Source: Pedobacter frigiditerrae
GTDB lineage: Bacteria > Bacteroidota > Bacteroidia > Sphingobacteriales > Sphingobacteriaceae
Direction: 5' to 3'
Length of the DNA: 64,000 bases
Assembly (NCBI RefSeq): GCF_032678705.1
Contig: NZ_JAVTSS010000001.1
Span: forward strand, 2,542,001 to 2,606,000
The stretch's first letter is position 1, and the number at the start of each line of letters is the position of its first letter. This document shows, piece after piece, positions 43,818-53,205 of this stretch. A program made the position numbers and the translations under genes. Below the pieces are notes generated by a model that saw nothing but the letters and a program-made list of their open reading frames with translations, was not told the DNA's origin and did no database searches.

Positions 43818-46298
43818 ATGAGCAAAGATCAATTTGATTTTAGTCAAGCACTACCAATTATAAATGAAGATACTGAGTTTTTCCCATTAATGTCTCAACA
43901 AGACGAAGATGAGATGAACAATGAAGAAACACCTGAAATTCTTGCAATTTTACCACTTAGAAATACAGTTTTATTTCCAGGTGTTGTTATTCCAATTACC
44001 GTTGGAAGAGATAAATCTATCAAACTAATTAAGGAAGCTTATAAGGGTGATAGAATTATTGGAGTAGTTTCTCAAAAAGATGTTTCTATTGAAGACCCAA
44101 CTTTTGATGAATTGAACAGTGTGGGAACGGTAGCACATATTATCAAAATGTTGCAAATGCCAGACGGAAATACGACGGTAATTATCCAAGGCAAACAACG
44201 TTTCCAACTAGTGGAGGAAGTACAATCTGAGCCATATATCAAGGTTATTATTGCCAAATTCACGGAAACCAAACATAAAGCCGATAAAGAATTTAAAAAT
44301 CTTGTGGCCTCTATTAAAGAGATGTCATCACAGATCATCCAGCTTTCACCGAATATTCCTAGTGAAGCAGGAATTGCTTTAAAAAATATTGAAAGCACTT
44401 CATTTCTAATCAATTTCATTTCTTCTAACATGAATGCAGATGTTGCCGACAAGCAGAAAATGCTTGAAATGGGCAACTTGCGCAAACGTGCAGAAATGGT
44501 GATGGATTTGCTAACAACTGAATTACAGATGTTAGAGTTAAAAAATCAAATCCAATCAAAGGTTCGTATTGATTTAGACAAGCAACAACGTGATTACTTC
44601 TTAAATGCTCAGTTAAAAACCATTCAAGAAGAATTAGGTGGAAATTCATCTGATTTAGAATACGAGGCTTTACAAACACGTTCAAAAAAGAAAAAATGGG
44701 CGAAAGCCGTAGCTGATCATTTTGCTAAGGAATTAGAAAAATTAGGAAGAATGAATCCTGCAGCACCAGATTATTCTATCCAAATGAATTATCTAGAATT
44801 GTTATTGGATTTACCTTGGGGCGATTTTACTAAAGATAATTTCGATTTAAAACGTGCACAAAAAATCCTAGATAAAGATCATTTTGGTCTTGAAAAAGTC
44901 AAACAACGTATCATTGAATATTTGGCAGTCTTGAAATTAAAAAAAGACATGAAAGCGCCTATTCTCTGTTTGGTTGGCCCTCCAGGAGTTGGTAAAACAT
45001 CGTTGGGAAAATCTATCGCTAAAGCCATTAATCGTAAATATGTTCGTATGGCATTGGGTGGAGTTAGAGATGAAGCTGAGATTCGTGGACATAGAAAAAC
45101 CTACATCGGGGCAATGCCTGGTCGCATTATTCAATCTATTAAAAAAGCTGGTGCCGCGAACCCTGTTTTTGTATTGGATGAAATAGATAAAGTAGGGTCT
45201 GATTTTAGAGGAGATCCTTCATCAGCTTTGCTTGAAGTTTTAGACCCAGAACAGAATAATGCCTTTAACGACCATTATGTAGAAGCTGATTACGATTTAT
45301 CTAATGTGCTTTTCATCGCCACCGCAAACTCATTAAGCTCAATACAACCAGCGCTTTTAGATCGCATGGAGATTATTGAAGTTAATGGTTATACAATTGA
45401 AGAGAAAATAGAGATTGCTAAAAAATATCTATTGCCTAAGCAAAAAGAACAACATGGTCTACAGAATAAAGACATCACTTTAAAAAGTTCTTTAATCGAA
45501 AAAGTGATTGAAGACTATACTCGTGAAAGTGGCGTACGTGGTCTAGAGAAAAAAATTGGTTCGTTAGTAAGAGGTATTGCAACAAAAATTGCGATGGAAG
45601 AACCTTATGAATCAACATTAAATTTAGCAGATGTTGAACGCATTCTAGGCGCTCCTATTTATGATAAAGATGCTTACGAAGGAAACGAAGTTGCTGGTGT
45701 GGTAACTGGTTTAGCATGGACTTCTGTTGGTGGAGATATTCTATTTATTGAAGCAAGTTTAAGCCCAGGTAAAGGAAAATTAACCCTAACTGGTAATCTT
45801 GGCGATGTAATGAAAGAATCGGCAATTATCGCTTTAGCTTATCTTAGAGCACATGCAGGTTTATTTGGAATTGATAATGCCCTATTTGATCATTTTGATA
45901 TCCACGTTCACGTTCCTGCTGGTGCTACGCCGAAAGACGGCCCATCTGCTGGTATCACCATGTTAACCGCATTAACATCTGCCTTTACACAACGCAAGGT
46001 AAAATCTAATTTAGCAATGACTGGTGAGATAACCTTACGTGGGAAAGTTTTACCAGTAGGCGGAATTAAAGAGAAGATTTTAGCTGCTAAAAGGGCAAAT
46101 ATCAAACAAATCATTCTTTGCAAATCGAATAGAAAAGATATTTTAGAAATCAAAGAAGACTATATTAAAGACCTTCAATTCCATTATGTTACCGAAATGA
46201 AAGAGGTAATTGAATTGGCTTTGATGAAAGATAAAGTTAAAAATCCGCTAGATTTAACTATTAAAAACAATCAAGCACCAATTCAACAAAATGCTTAA
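43818..46298 (+). CDS. lon: ATP-dependent protease Lon
   Basis: An 826-residue AAA+ protease. The N-terminal substrate domain starts at [12 protein letters not shown]; the Walker A motif GPPGVGKT is at 387-394; VFVLDEIDK is Walker B. The protease dyad is Ser710 (KDGPSAG) and Lys751 (VGGIKEK). It degrades misfolded and regulatory proteins in the cytoplasm. The last 8 bases overlap the following gene in another frame. A sigma-54-like element lies upstream. Confidence 0.97.
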   Translation: MSKDQFDFSQALPIINEDTEFFPLMSQQDEDEMNNEETPEILAILPLRNTVLFPGVVIPITVGRDKSIKLIKEAYKGDRIIGVVSQKDVSIEDPTFDELNSVGTVAHIIKMLQMPDGNTTVIIQGKQRFQLVEEVQSEPYIKVIIAKFTETKHKADKEFKNLVASIKEMSSQIIQLSPNIPSEAGIALKNIESTSFLINFISSNMNADVADKQKMLEMGNLRKRAEMVMDLLTTELQMLELKNQIQSKVRIDLDKQQRDYFLNAQLKTIQEELGGNSSDLEYEALQTRSKKKKWAKAVADHFAKELEKLGRMNPAAPDYSIQMNYLELLLDLPWGDFTKDNFDLKRAQKILDKDHFGLEKVKQRIIEYLAVLKLKKDMKAPILCLVGPPGVGKTSLGKSIAKAINRKYVRMALGGVRDEAEIRGHRKTYIGAMPGRIIQSIKKAGAANPVFVLDEIDKVGSDFRGDPSSALLEVLDPEQNNAFNDHYVEADYDLSNVLFIATANSLSSIQPALLDRMEIIEVNGYTIEEKIEIAKKYLLPKQKEQHGLQNKDITLKSSLIEKVIEDYTRESGVRGLEKKIGSLVRGIATKIAMEEPYESTLNLADVERILGAPIYDKDAYEGNEVAGVVTGLAWTSVGGDILFIEASLSPGKGKLTLTGNLGDVMKESAIIALAYLRAHAGLFGIDNALFDHFDIHVHVPAGATPKDGPSAGITMLTALTSAFTQRKVKSNLAMTGEITLRGKVLPVGGIKEKILAAKRANIKQIILCKSNRKDILEIKEDYIKDLQFHYVTEMKEVIELALMKDKVKNPLDLTIKNNQAPIQQNA

Positions 46299-47241
46299 AA
46301 AATTAACGTTTGCTATCCTACTAATTTTTGCAACAAGCGTTTGCAGCTTTGCTCAAGAACAAAAGAGCGAATTTGGGTTTAAAAGTGATAATGATGCTTA
46401 TCTATTTTACGGGCAGGATCGTTATTACACCAATGGTTTGTTTATCTATTTTCGTCACGCTACCGACCAAAAAAAGCTTGGAGAAAAATTAGAGAAATTA
46501 ACTTACGAAATTTCTGCTGGTCAGAAAATGTATAACCCAATTTCTGGTTATAGACCCGACCCAAAAACTCAAGACAGACCTTTTGCAGGTTATTTGTATG
46601 CTGGCGGAAATATTAATCTATTTTATAAAAAAGAAAGCATTTTAAAGGCAGGTTTAGAAGTTGGTACAATTGGACCAGATGCTTTAGGAAAAGAAGCTCA
46701 ACAACTTTTACACGATATTGTTGGGTTTTACACCATTGATGGTTGGCAATATCAAATCAAAAATGAGTTAGCTGCAAACCTTTCTGCCCAATACACGCAG
46801 TTATTACATCGCTCTGCAAAAAAAGATGTAGACTTCTCTTTTGAAGGATATGCAAATGTAGGAACAACTTATAGTGGAGCTGGAGCAGGAATATTATTTA
46901 GAGCAGGTAGTATTAATCAATTATTCAACTCTGCAGCTACCAATTCGGTAATAAGCAATAACTCTAAAACAGAAAAACTGGTTAAAAAAGAGATTTTCTT
47001 TTATGCAAAGCCCCAAATTAACTTTGTGGCTTATGATGCTACCATCCAAGGAAGTATGTTTAACGATGATAGTCCGGTAACTTTTGATTCGAAACCGCTA
47101 GTTTTTGCACAACAATTAGGCTTTAACTACAGTACACCTCGTTTTACTTTTGATTATAGTGTACTATTTAAATCTAAAGAGGTGAAGAGCAATGCAAAAG
47201 CGCATCAGTATGGAACGATAGCGATGTATTATAGGTTTTAA
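46291..47241 (+). CDS. LpxR-family lipid A deacylase-like outer-membrane protein
   Basis: A 316-residue protein with a signal peptide (cut after CSFA|Q) and a beta-barrel pattern ending in phenylalanine. The family's features are visible: SDNDAYLF (Asn34-Asp35), DRYYTNGL, DRPFAGYLY and LHDIVGFYTIDGWQYQIKNE with His141, the likely catalytic histidine. LpxR removes a 3'-acyloxyacyl chain from lipid A in the outer membrane. It overlaps lon by 8 nt, so translation is coupled. It converges on arfB with a 4-nt overlap. Confidence 0.88.
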   Translation: MLKKLTFAILLIFATSVCSFAQEQKSEFGFKSDNDAYLFYGQDRYYTNGLFIYFRHATDQKKLGEKLEKLTYEISAGQKMYNPISGYRPDPKTQDRPFAGYLYAGGNINLFYKKESILKAGLEVGTIGPDALGKEAQQLLHDIVGFYTIDGWQYQIKNELAANLSAQYTQLLHRSAKKDVDFSFEGYANVGTTYSGAGAGILFRAGSINQLFNSAATNSVISNNSKTEKLVKKEIFFYAKPQINFVAYDATIQGSMFNDDSPVTFDSKPLVFAQQLGFNYSTPRFTFDYSVLFKSKEVKSNAKAHQYGTIAMYYRF

Positions 47242-47648
47242 TCTACAGTTGGCTTTGCTCTATTCTGCTTTTTAGCAGCGGTTACAGATTTATTAGCCAA
47301 TCTTTTTGCTATTACAGCCTTTGGGGTTTTGGTTGGTTTCCGTTTCTTTTGAACGGTTAATGATTTTTCTAATAAATCAAGAAACTTGGTAATTGAAATT
47401 TCTTTATTAGCCAGCTGACTTCTATCAACTTGAGAAACTATATGCAAATTACCTTCGGTATCTATTTTCGTTTTTAATCTTTCTAGTAATAAAGCTTTTT
47501 CGTCCTCATTAAATAACAAAGTTTCTCGTACATTAAAAATGAGTTCAACCTTGCTAGAAACCTTATTTACGTTTTGCCCACCCTTTCCGCCGCTCCGAGA
47601 TGTTTTAAAAGTGATTTCCTTAGTTAATTCTTCTTTAGTGGGTGTCAT
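47238..47648 (-). CDS. arfB: Alternative ribosome-rescue factor ArfB
   Basis: A 136-residue peptidyl-tRNA hydrolase that frees ribosomes stalled on truncated mRNA. The GGQ motif is at 23-25 (SRSGGKGGQNVNKVSSKVEL), and the C-terminal basic tail (KKRKPTKTPKAVIAKR) that enters the empty mRNA channel is present. It lacks the codon-recognition domain of RF1/RF2, as expected. A palindrome, GATAATTAGAATTATC, lies 9 nt upstream. Confidence 0.94.
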   Translation of the reverse strand: MTPTKEELTKEITFKTSRSGGKGGQNVNKVSSKVELIFNVRETLLFNEDEKALLLERLKTKIDTEGNLHIVSQVDRSQLANKEISITKFLDLLEKSLTVQKKRKPTKTPKAVIAKRLANKSVTAAKKQNRAKPTVD

Positions 47649-47656
47649 AGTGTAAA

Positions 47657-47672
47657 GATAATTAGAATTATC
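47657..47672. promoter_or_regulatory. 16-bp palindrome upstream of arfB
   Basis: GATAATT-AG-AATTATC is a perfect 7-bp inverted repeat around two bases. It resembles half-sites of Fur boxes (GATAAT / ATTATC). AT-rich palindromes this short can arise by chance. Confidence 0.35.
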
Positions 47673-47758
47673 CTATTGTTAAATTGTGCCTCTGCCTAAC
47701 GGAGAACTGTACAAATTTTCATGCAACAATTTAGCCATACAATTTCAACAATGATTAT

Positions 47759-47766
47759 TATCTTTG
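47759..47766 (+). promoter_or_regulatory. -7 element of cmk (TATCTTTG)
   Basis: An exact TAnnTTTG match. The in-frame TTG at 47764 is part of this element, so it cannot be the real start codon; this fixes the start at ATG 47773, 6 nt further on. Confidence 0.65.
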
Positions 47767-47772
47767 TTTCAC

Positions 47773-48456
47773 ATGAGAAAAAATCTGGTTATAGCAATCG
47801 ATGGCTATTCTTCTTGCGGAAAAAGTACCTTGGCAAAAGCACTGGCAAAAAAATTAGGTTTTATATATATCGATAGTGGCGCAATGTATAGAGCAGTTAC
47901 TTTGTTCTTTATTCGCAACAAAGTTGATATGACCAATCAAGAAGCCATTAATGATGCGCTACACCATATCGAATTAAATTTTCATTCGAGAGATTACGAA
48001 TCTCATATCCTTTTAAACGGCGAAGAAGTTTCCGAAGAAATTAGACAAATGCCAGTTTCTGAAAACGTTAGTGAGGTTTCGGCAAATAAGCAAGTTCGTC
48101 ATGACATGGTGAAACAGCAACAAAGAATGGGCAAATCTAAAAACATAGTAATGGATGGCCGCGATATTGGAACTGCTGTTTTTGAAGATGCCCAAGTTAA
48201 ATTTTTCATGACTGCCGACCCGAAAATAAGAGCTGAACGCAGGCATAAAGAATTGTTATCCAAAGGTGATGATGTGACTACTTTAGAAGAGGTTTTTGAA
48301 AACCTGGCTCATAGAGATTACGCAGACACTACAAGAAAAGAAAGCCCATTAGTTAGAGCTGAAGATGCTATTATTTTAGATAACACCGACCTTACCCAAG
48401 AAGAACAACTTGATTTTGCCTTAGAAAAAGTAAAGCCATTTCTAGAAAAAATTTAA
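47773..48456 (+). CDS. cmk: Cytidylate kinase
   Basis: A 227-residue kinase phosphorylating CMP and dCMP. The P-loop GYSSCGKST is at residues 11-19; YIDSGAMYRAVT, VMDGRDIGTAVF and the lid segment RAERRHKEL are canonical. The start at 47773 follows from the promoter position. It is monocistronic and is followed by the DUF1080 gene after 51 nt. Confidence 0.96.
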   Translation: MRKNLVIAIDGYSSCGKSTLAKALAKKLGFIYIDSGAMYRAVTLFFIRNKVDMTNQEAINDALHHIELNFHSRDYESHILLNGEEVSEEIRQMPVSENVSEVSANKQVRHDMVKQQQRMGKSKNIVMDGRDIGTAVFEDAQVKFFMTADPKIRAERRHKELLSKGDDVTTLEEVFENLAHRDYADTTRKESPLVRAEDAIILDNTDLTQEEQLDFALEKVKPFLEKI

Positions 48457-48507
48457 TCTCACCCACCTTATTAAATAATTTGGTATTTTGCTGCGAAATA
48501 TAATCGC

Positions 48508-49344
48508 ATGAAACCAAATTCCTATTTAAGACTATTAACCCTCGCCTCTCTTCTATTTTGCACTTCAGCTTGTCAAGCTCAAAAAGGCTGGATAAACCTA
48601 TTTAATGGTAAGGATTTAAAAGATTGGACTGTTAAAATTGCCAAACATGAAGTTGGCGAGAATTATGCAAACACTTTCAGGGTAGAAAACGGTGTCATGA
48701 AAGTAAGTTATGATGGGTACGAAAATTTCGACAAACAATACGGACATATTCATTATAAAAAACCATTTTCTTATTATTTATTAAAGGTAGAATATCGTTT
48801 TGTTGGCGATCAAGCTAAAGGTGGTGAAGGTTGGGCAACTAGAAATAGCGGCGCCATGCTACACGGTCAAGACCCAAAAACAATGTTGAAAGACCAAGAC
48901 TTCCCTATTTCTATTGAAGGACAATTATTAGGTGGCGACGGCACTCACGAACGCCATACCAGTAATGTTTGTACCCCAGGCACTACTATTTATATGGATG
49001 ATAAATTGACGGTAGCTCACTGTTTAGAGTCTAATTCTAAAACCTTTCATGGCGAACAATGGGTTACAGCAGAGTTTCTGGTTTTAGGAGATTCTGTGAT
49101 TAAACATTACGTAAATAAAGAATTAGTGTTAACCTACACAAAACCTCAAGTTGGAGGTGGCAGCGTAAGTAATTTCGACCCTAAAGTTAAACAAGATGGA
49201 AAACGTTTAACTAGCGGATACATTTCCTTACAGAGTGAAAGTCACCCAATTGAATTTAGAAAAGTAGCACTTTTCGATTTAGCTAGTTATTCAAAAGACA
49301 AAGTGAAGTTGGAGAAGATTTTGGCTAAGTTGAAAGAGGAATAG
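48508..49344 (+). CDS. DUF1080 / 3-keto-disaccharide hydrolase-domain lipoprotein
   Basis: A 278-residue lipoprotein with lipobox TSAC (Cys22). The LamG-like DUF1080 fold is recognisable from WINLFNGKDLKDWTVK at the start, EGWATRNSGAMLHGQDP, and PISIEGQLLGGDGTHERHT; the protein closes with GYISLQSESHPIEFRKV. Members in Bacteroidota cleave 3-keto-glycosides in the periplasm. It is 6 nt upstream of the S26-like gene, in the same direction. Confidence 0.9.
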   Translation: MKPNSYLRLLTLASLLFCTSACQAQKGWINLFNGKDLKDWTVKIAKHEVGENYANTFRVENGVMKVSYDGYENFDKQYGHIHYKKPFSYYLLKVEYRFVGDQAKGGEGWATRNSGAMLHGQDPKTMLKDQDFPISIEGQLLGGDGTHERHTSNVCTPGTTIYMDDKLTVAHCLESNSKTFHGEQWVTAEFLVLGDSVIKHYVNKELVLTYTKPQVGGGSVSNFDPKVKQDGKRLTSGYISLQSESHPIEFRKVALFDLASYSKDKVKLEKILAKLKEE

Positions 49345-49350
49345 GCAATA

Positions 49351-50001
49351 ATGAAAAAACCGATTATATTAATCTGTGTTGTAGCGTTTCTTATTACATT
49401 ATGGGTTATAATTAGAGTTACAGGCATCATTAATACTTATAAAGTTGCATCATCTGCAAACGAACCTAATTTAGTTCTTGGTCAATTAATCGTAACATCT
49501 AACTTAAAAATGCCAAAATTATTTGACTTTATAACCATCAAAAAAGATGAGGAATTGATAATTTACAGAATATGTGGAATTTCAGGTGATAAAGTAGAGA
49601 TTAGAAATGGACAATTGCTGATTAATGATAAAATGGCTTTTGAAAATTTTGAGACGAAACATCCCTATATTTTATCAAAAACTGAGTTTAATAAAATAGT
49701 TAATCTAGAAATTAATTTAGACAATTATACGCGGGTTAACGATACAACTTATAATGTTAACCTTGAAAATTCCCTTGCTAAAAAGTTGAATTTTGAAAAT
49801 AAGCGAGAGGTGACCAAATTAGCTGAAGAAAATGAGCAAATAAGTGATTTGTGGGGTAAAAAATACAATGCTGATCATTTCGGCCCAGTCATAGTTCCAA
49901 AAGATAATTATTTTGTTTTAGGCGACAATAGATCCAATGCAGCGGATTCAAGATATATAGGATTCATCAATAAAAAAGATGCTAGCAGCACTTTGCTCTA
50001 G
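49351..50001 (+). CDS. Signal peptidase I (S26) homologue lacking catalytic Ser and Lys
   Basis: A 216-residue protein with one N-terminal membrane helix (about 4-24), followed by an S26 fold. In the segment normally reading PSGSMEPTL, this protein has ASSANEPNL, so the nucleophile position is Ala36. In the segment normally reading KRxxGxPGD it has YRICGISGD, so the general-base position is Tyr72. The C-terminal GDNRSNAADSR motif is kept. It is therefore probably a pseudoenzyme with a binding or regulatory role, or a decaying copy. The reading frame is intact. It probably shares a transcript with DUF1080. Confidence 0.85.
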   Translation: MKKPIILICVVAFLITLWVIIRVTGIINTYKVASSANEPNLVLGQLIVTSNLKMPKLFDFITIKKDEELIIYRICGISGDKVEIRNGQLLINDKMAFENFETKHPYILSKTEFNKIVNLEINLDNYTRVNDTTYNVNLENSLAKKLNFENKREVTKLAEENEQISDLWGKKYNADHFGPVIVPKDNYFVLGDNRSNAADSRYIGFINKKDASSTLL

Positions 50002-50156
50002 CCGTAGCGATCTATCAGTTCAACTAACTTAATATCGTTAAAACCTTTCATCAAACTAAATGTTGATTAATTTATTGAGACTTTTAACAGAGGTTTCATA
50101 AGTTTGCAAACAATTCCAAAGGCATCTTTTAACCACTGATGCCAAAAAATGTAATA

Positions 50157-50882
50157 ATGATGAATAGATTTTTTTTCCTGCTGATTTCTTTAGTTCTTTT
50201 TTCTTTTAGCGTTGATGCTCAAGATTTGTACAAGGTTACAGCTGATAAATTAAATGTTAGAGAAACAAAAGACCCAACTAGCAAAAAAATTGGCTTTGTA
50301 CCGCAGGATGAAAATGTTCAAGTTTTAGATTCCCTTACAGATGCCAAATTTTTTAAAATAAAGGTTACCAACGGCGAAGGCTGGGTTAGCAAGGAATATT
50401 TAACCAGAATATCTCCCGTACCTTCTGCACAAACCCAAGCACAAGCTCCAAAAGTTTTGGTAGAACAAAAAGTTGGCACTGATAACTCAAAAATCTATTT
50501 CATCTGTTTTGTAGTTTTAGTAATGATTGGCTTGCTGTTTTGCGTTTTTAAATTCCTGAACAGCAAAGTGCTAATGGGAATTTCTACCTGCTTAATTTTA
50601 GCAGTAGGTTATTTAAGTTACCTAAATTTTATGGTAGAGAAATCTGTTTCTGGAAAATACGTGAGCATTGGCGATGGAGATTACCAGTCATTTGAATTTA
50701 AACCCCAAAATGCTGTTGTGATAGAAGATAGTTATACGGATACCTTGGTAACCACAAAATATGATGTGGAAGGTGACATGATTAAGTTTAAGCAACAAGA
50801 AAACACCATTCTCTTATTAATTAGAGATAATAATACCTTAATTGGTGAGGGCTTTACCAGAGGAACGTTTAAAAAGAATTAG
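50157..50882 (+). CDS. Bacterial SH3-domain membrane protein
   Basis: A 241-residue protein with a signal peptide (cut after VDA|Q), then an SH3b domain (about 22-85; YKVTADKLNVRETKDPTS and GEGWVSKEYL). Two membrane helices (about 115-135 and 140-158) and a 75-residue C-terminal beta domain follow. SH3b domains often bind peptidoglycan. ATG 50157 or 50160 gives a compact signal; ATG 50139 is possible. Confidence 0.8.
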   Translation: MMNRFFFLLISLVLFSFSVDAQDLYKVTADKLNVRETKDPTSKKIGFVPQDENVQVLDSLTDAKFFKIKVTNGEGWVSKEYLTRISPVPSAQTQAQAPKVLVEQKVGTDNSKIYFICFVVLVMIGLLFCVFKFLNSKVLMGISTCLILAVGYLSYLNFMVEKSVSGKYVSIGDGDYQSFEFKPQNAVVIEDSYTDTLVTTKYDVEGDMIKFKQQENTILLLIRDNNTLIGEGFTRGTFKKN

Positions 50883-51170
50883 TTATTTTAACTGTTTACA
50901 GGACGCTATAAAGGTTTTGCCTTTAGCACTTTCTTAAGTTTTCTAAACCCGATTGAAGTGAAAATCCTTTTTGAAAAAAAGATTGCAACGAAAAGCGGGA
51001 CTAACATTAATCAATGCCACTGAACTTCCTTTTCAAAAAATGTTTATTTAAATGTTTTCAGGCAATAACCACCCCACCTTTCAGGCACCCCTCCGAGGGA
51101 GGGGAATTATAAATCGCTTAATATCAGCAACATTAATTAAAAATTTCTTTTCTATTTAAAAAGAAATTTC
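50883..51170. repeat. Gene-free region with partial MITE-like copy C
   Basis: The 333-nt gap before rpsA contains no gene. Bases 50943-51002 (TAAACCCGATTGAAGTGAAA...GATTGCAACG...GCGGGACT) match one arm of the repeats at 4471-4554. A second palindromic repeat, CCCCTCCGAGGGAGGGG-like, lies at 51088-51106. The last part holds the rpsA promoter. Confidence 0.55.
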
Positions 51171-51178
51171 TACCTTTG
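51141..51178 (+). promoter_or_regulatory. rpsA promoter with flanking 11-bp inverted repeat
   Basis: The -7 element TACCTTTG is at 51171-51178. Directly upstream AAATTTCTTTT (51141-51151) and AAAAGAAATTT (51159-51169) form a perfect 11-bp inverted repeat filling the spacer and -33 region. Downstream, TCCCT-AAAT-AGGGA (51182-51195) makes a small leader hairpin, and AAAGGAG (51198-51204) is an unusually good Shine-Dalgarno for this phylum. Confidence 0.6.
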
Positions 51179-51215
51179 CAGTCCCTAAATAGGGAACAAA
51201 GGAGATTATTAATTA

Positions 51216-53147
51216 ATGGCTAAAAAACAAGTAGCAGAAAAAGAACTAGCGGCAACAAATGCCGAATTACAAGGTGCAGACGCTCGTCTAACCGAGAAAG
51301 AAACAATTGAGTCAGAAGCTGATTCGGTTTCTATCGAACAAATCAAATCATCATTAGCGACACCAGATCAAGATTTTGATTGGGATGCAGATGATAAAGT
51401 ATTTGGTAACTACAGTGACGCAGACCGTAAAAAGTTTGAAGATATGTATACAGATACTTTCAACCAAATCACTCAAGGCGAAATCATTAGTGGTATCGTT
51501 GTATCAATCAACAACAAAGACGTAGTATTAAACGTAGGTTTCAAATCTGACGGTTTAGTTTCTACTTCAGAGTTTAGAGATACACCTGATTTGAAAATTG
51601 GCGATTCAGTGGATGTTTTCGTAGAAGCTCCAGAAGATGCGAATGGTCAGTTGATTTTATCTCGCAAGAGAGCAAAAACACAACGTTCTTGGGAAACCAT
51701 CAACGCTGCGCTTGACAATGATACCATTATTAATGGTTTCGTGAAAAGCCGTACTAAAGGTGGTTTAATTGTTGACATCATGGGTGTAGAAGCATTCTTA
51801 CCAGGATCACAAATCGACATTAAACCTATCCGTGATTACGATGTTTACGTTGGTAAAACAATGGAATTCAAAGTTGTAAAAATCAACCACGAATTTAAAA
51901 ACGTTGTAGTTTCACACAAAATCTTAATTGAAGACGATTTAGAAAGCCAAAAAGTTGAAATCGTTTCTAAATTAGAAAAAGGTCAAGTATTAGAAGGTAC
52001 TGTTAAAAACATTACTGATTTCGGTGTGTTCATCGATTTAGGTGGTGTTGATGGTTTACTTCACATTACTGATATTTCTTGGGGCCGCATAGAGCATCCA
52101 AAAGAAGTATTATCGTTAGACGAAAAAATCAACGTTGTTGTTTTAGACTTTGATGATGAGAAAAAACGTATCGCTTTAGGTTTAAAACAATTAACTCCTC
52201 ACCCTTGGGAAAATTTAGATGCTAACTTAGCTGTTGGTTCTAAAGTTAAAGGTAAAATTGTTACTGTTGCTGATTACGGTGCTTTCTTAGAAATCATTCC
52301 AGGTGTTGAAGGTTTGATCCACGTTTCAGAAATGAGCTGGTCACAAAACTTACGTTCACCTCAAGAATTCTTGAAAGTTAACGACGAAATCGAAGCTGAA
52401 GTTTTAACTTTAGACAGAGATGAGCGTAAAATGAGCTTAGGTATTAAACAATTAACTCAAGATCCTTGGGGTAATGTTGCTGAGAGATATCCAATTGGAA
52501 GCAAACACAAAGCTGTTGTTAAAAACATGACTAACTTCGGTGTATTTGTTGAAATTGAAGAAGGAATTGACGGATTAATCCACATTTCTGACTTATCTTG
52601 GAGCAAAAAAGTTAACCACCCTAACGAATTCACTAAAGTTGGTGATACATTAGATGTTGTAGTTTTAGAACTTGATGTTGAAAACCGCAAATTATCTTTA
52701 GGTCACAAACAATTAGAAGAAAACCCTTGGGATACTTTTGAAACTATCTTTACCCTTGATTCAGTTCATACAGGTACAGTAGTTAAAGTAACTGATAAAG
52801 GTGCTGTTATTGCTTTACCATACGGTGTAGAAGGTTTCGTACCAACTAAACACATGGCTAAAGAAGACGGTTCTGTAATCAAAGCTGAAGAAACTAATGA
52901 TTTCAGAATCATTGAGTTTAACAAAGATGCTAAACGTATCGTTGTATCTCACGCCCGCATTTGGGAAGAGGCTAAAGCTGAAGCAGTTGCTGAAGAAAGA
53001 AATGCTAAAAAGAAAGAAGCTAAAGCTTCTGTAAGTGCAGTTAAAAAAGTGAAAGATTCTGTAGAGAAATCTACTTTAGGTGATCTTAGCGTTCTTGCTC
53101 AATTAAAAGAGCAAATGGAAGGCGAAGAAAGCAAAAAGAAAAAATAA
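51216..53147 (+). CDS. rpsA: 30S ribosomal protein S1
   Basis: A 643-residue RNA-binding protein with six S1/OB repeats: about 89-160, 170-240, 258-330, 345-415, 430-500 and 515-580. Repeats 3-5 carry the clearest motifs (ITDFGVFIDLGGVDGLLH, then DYGAFLEI, then NFGVFVEI). A Lys/Glu/Ala-rich tail ends KKKK. Length is normal for Bacteroidota. The leader holds a good Shine-Dalgarno and a small hairpin, possible sites for autoregulation. A terminator follows. Confidence 0.96.
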   Translation: MAKKQVAEKELAATNAELQGADARLTEKETIESEADSVSIEQIKSSLATPDQDFDWDADDKVFGNYSDADRKKFEDMYTDTFNQITQGEIISGIVVSINNKDVVLNVGFKSDGLVSTSEFRDTPDLKIGDSVDVFVEAPEDANGQLILSRKRAKTQRSWETINAALDNDTIINGFVKSRTKGGLIVDIMGVEAFLPGSQIDIKPIRDYDVYVGKTMEFKVVKINHEFKNVVVSHKILIEDDLESQKVEIVSKLEKGQVLEGTVKNITDFGVFIDLGGVDGLLHITDISWGRIEHPKEVLSLDEKINVVVLDFDDEKKRIALGLKQLTPHPWENLDANLAVGSKVKGKIVTVADYGAFLEIIPGVEGLIHVSEMSWSQNLRSPQEFLKVNDEIEAEVLTLDRDERKMSLGIKQLTQDPWGNVAERYPIGSKHKAVVKNMTNFGVFVEIEEGIDGLIHISDLSWSKKVNHPNEFTKVGDTLDVVVLELDVENRKLSLGHKQLEENPWDTFETIFTLDSVHTGTVVKVTDKGAVIALPYGVEGFVPTKHMAKEDGSVIKAEETNDFRIIEFNKDAKRIVVSHARIWEEAKAEAVAEERNAKKKEAKASVSAVKKVKDSVEKSTLGDLSVLAQLKEQMEGEESKKKK

Positions 53148-53171
53148 GCTTTTTAAACGCTAAATAAATTT

Positions 53172-53205
53172 AATCCCGATAGGCAATGCTTATCGGGATT
53201 TTTTT
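53172..53205 (+). terminator. Terminator after rpsA
   Basis: AATCCCGATA (53172-53181) pairs perfectly with TATCGGGATT (53191-53200) around a 9-nt loop, and the T-run covers 53199-53205. It lies 24 nt after the stop. Confidence 0.9.
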
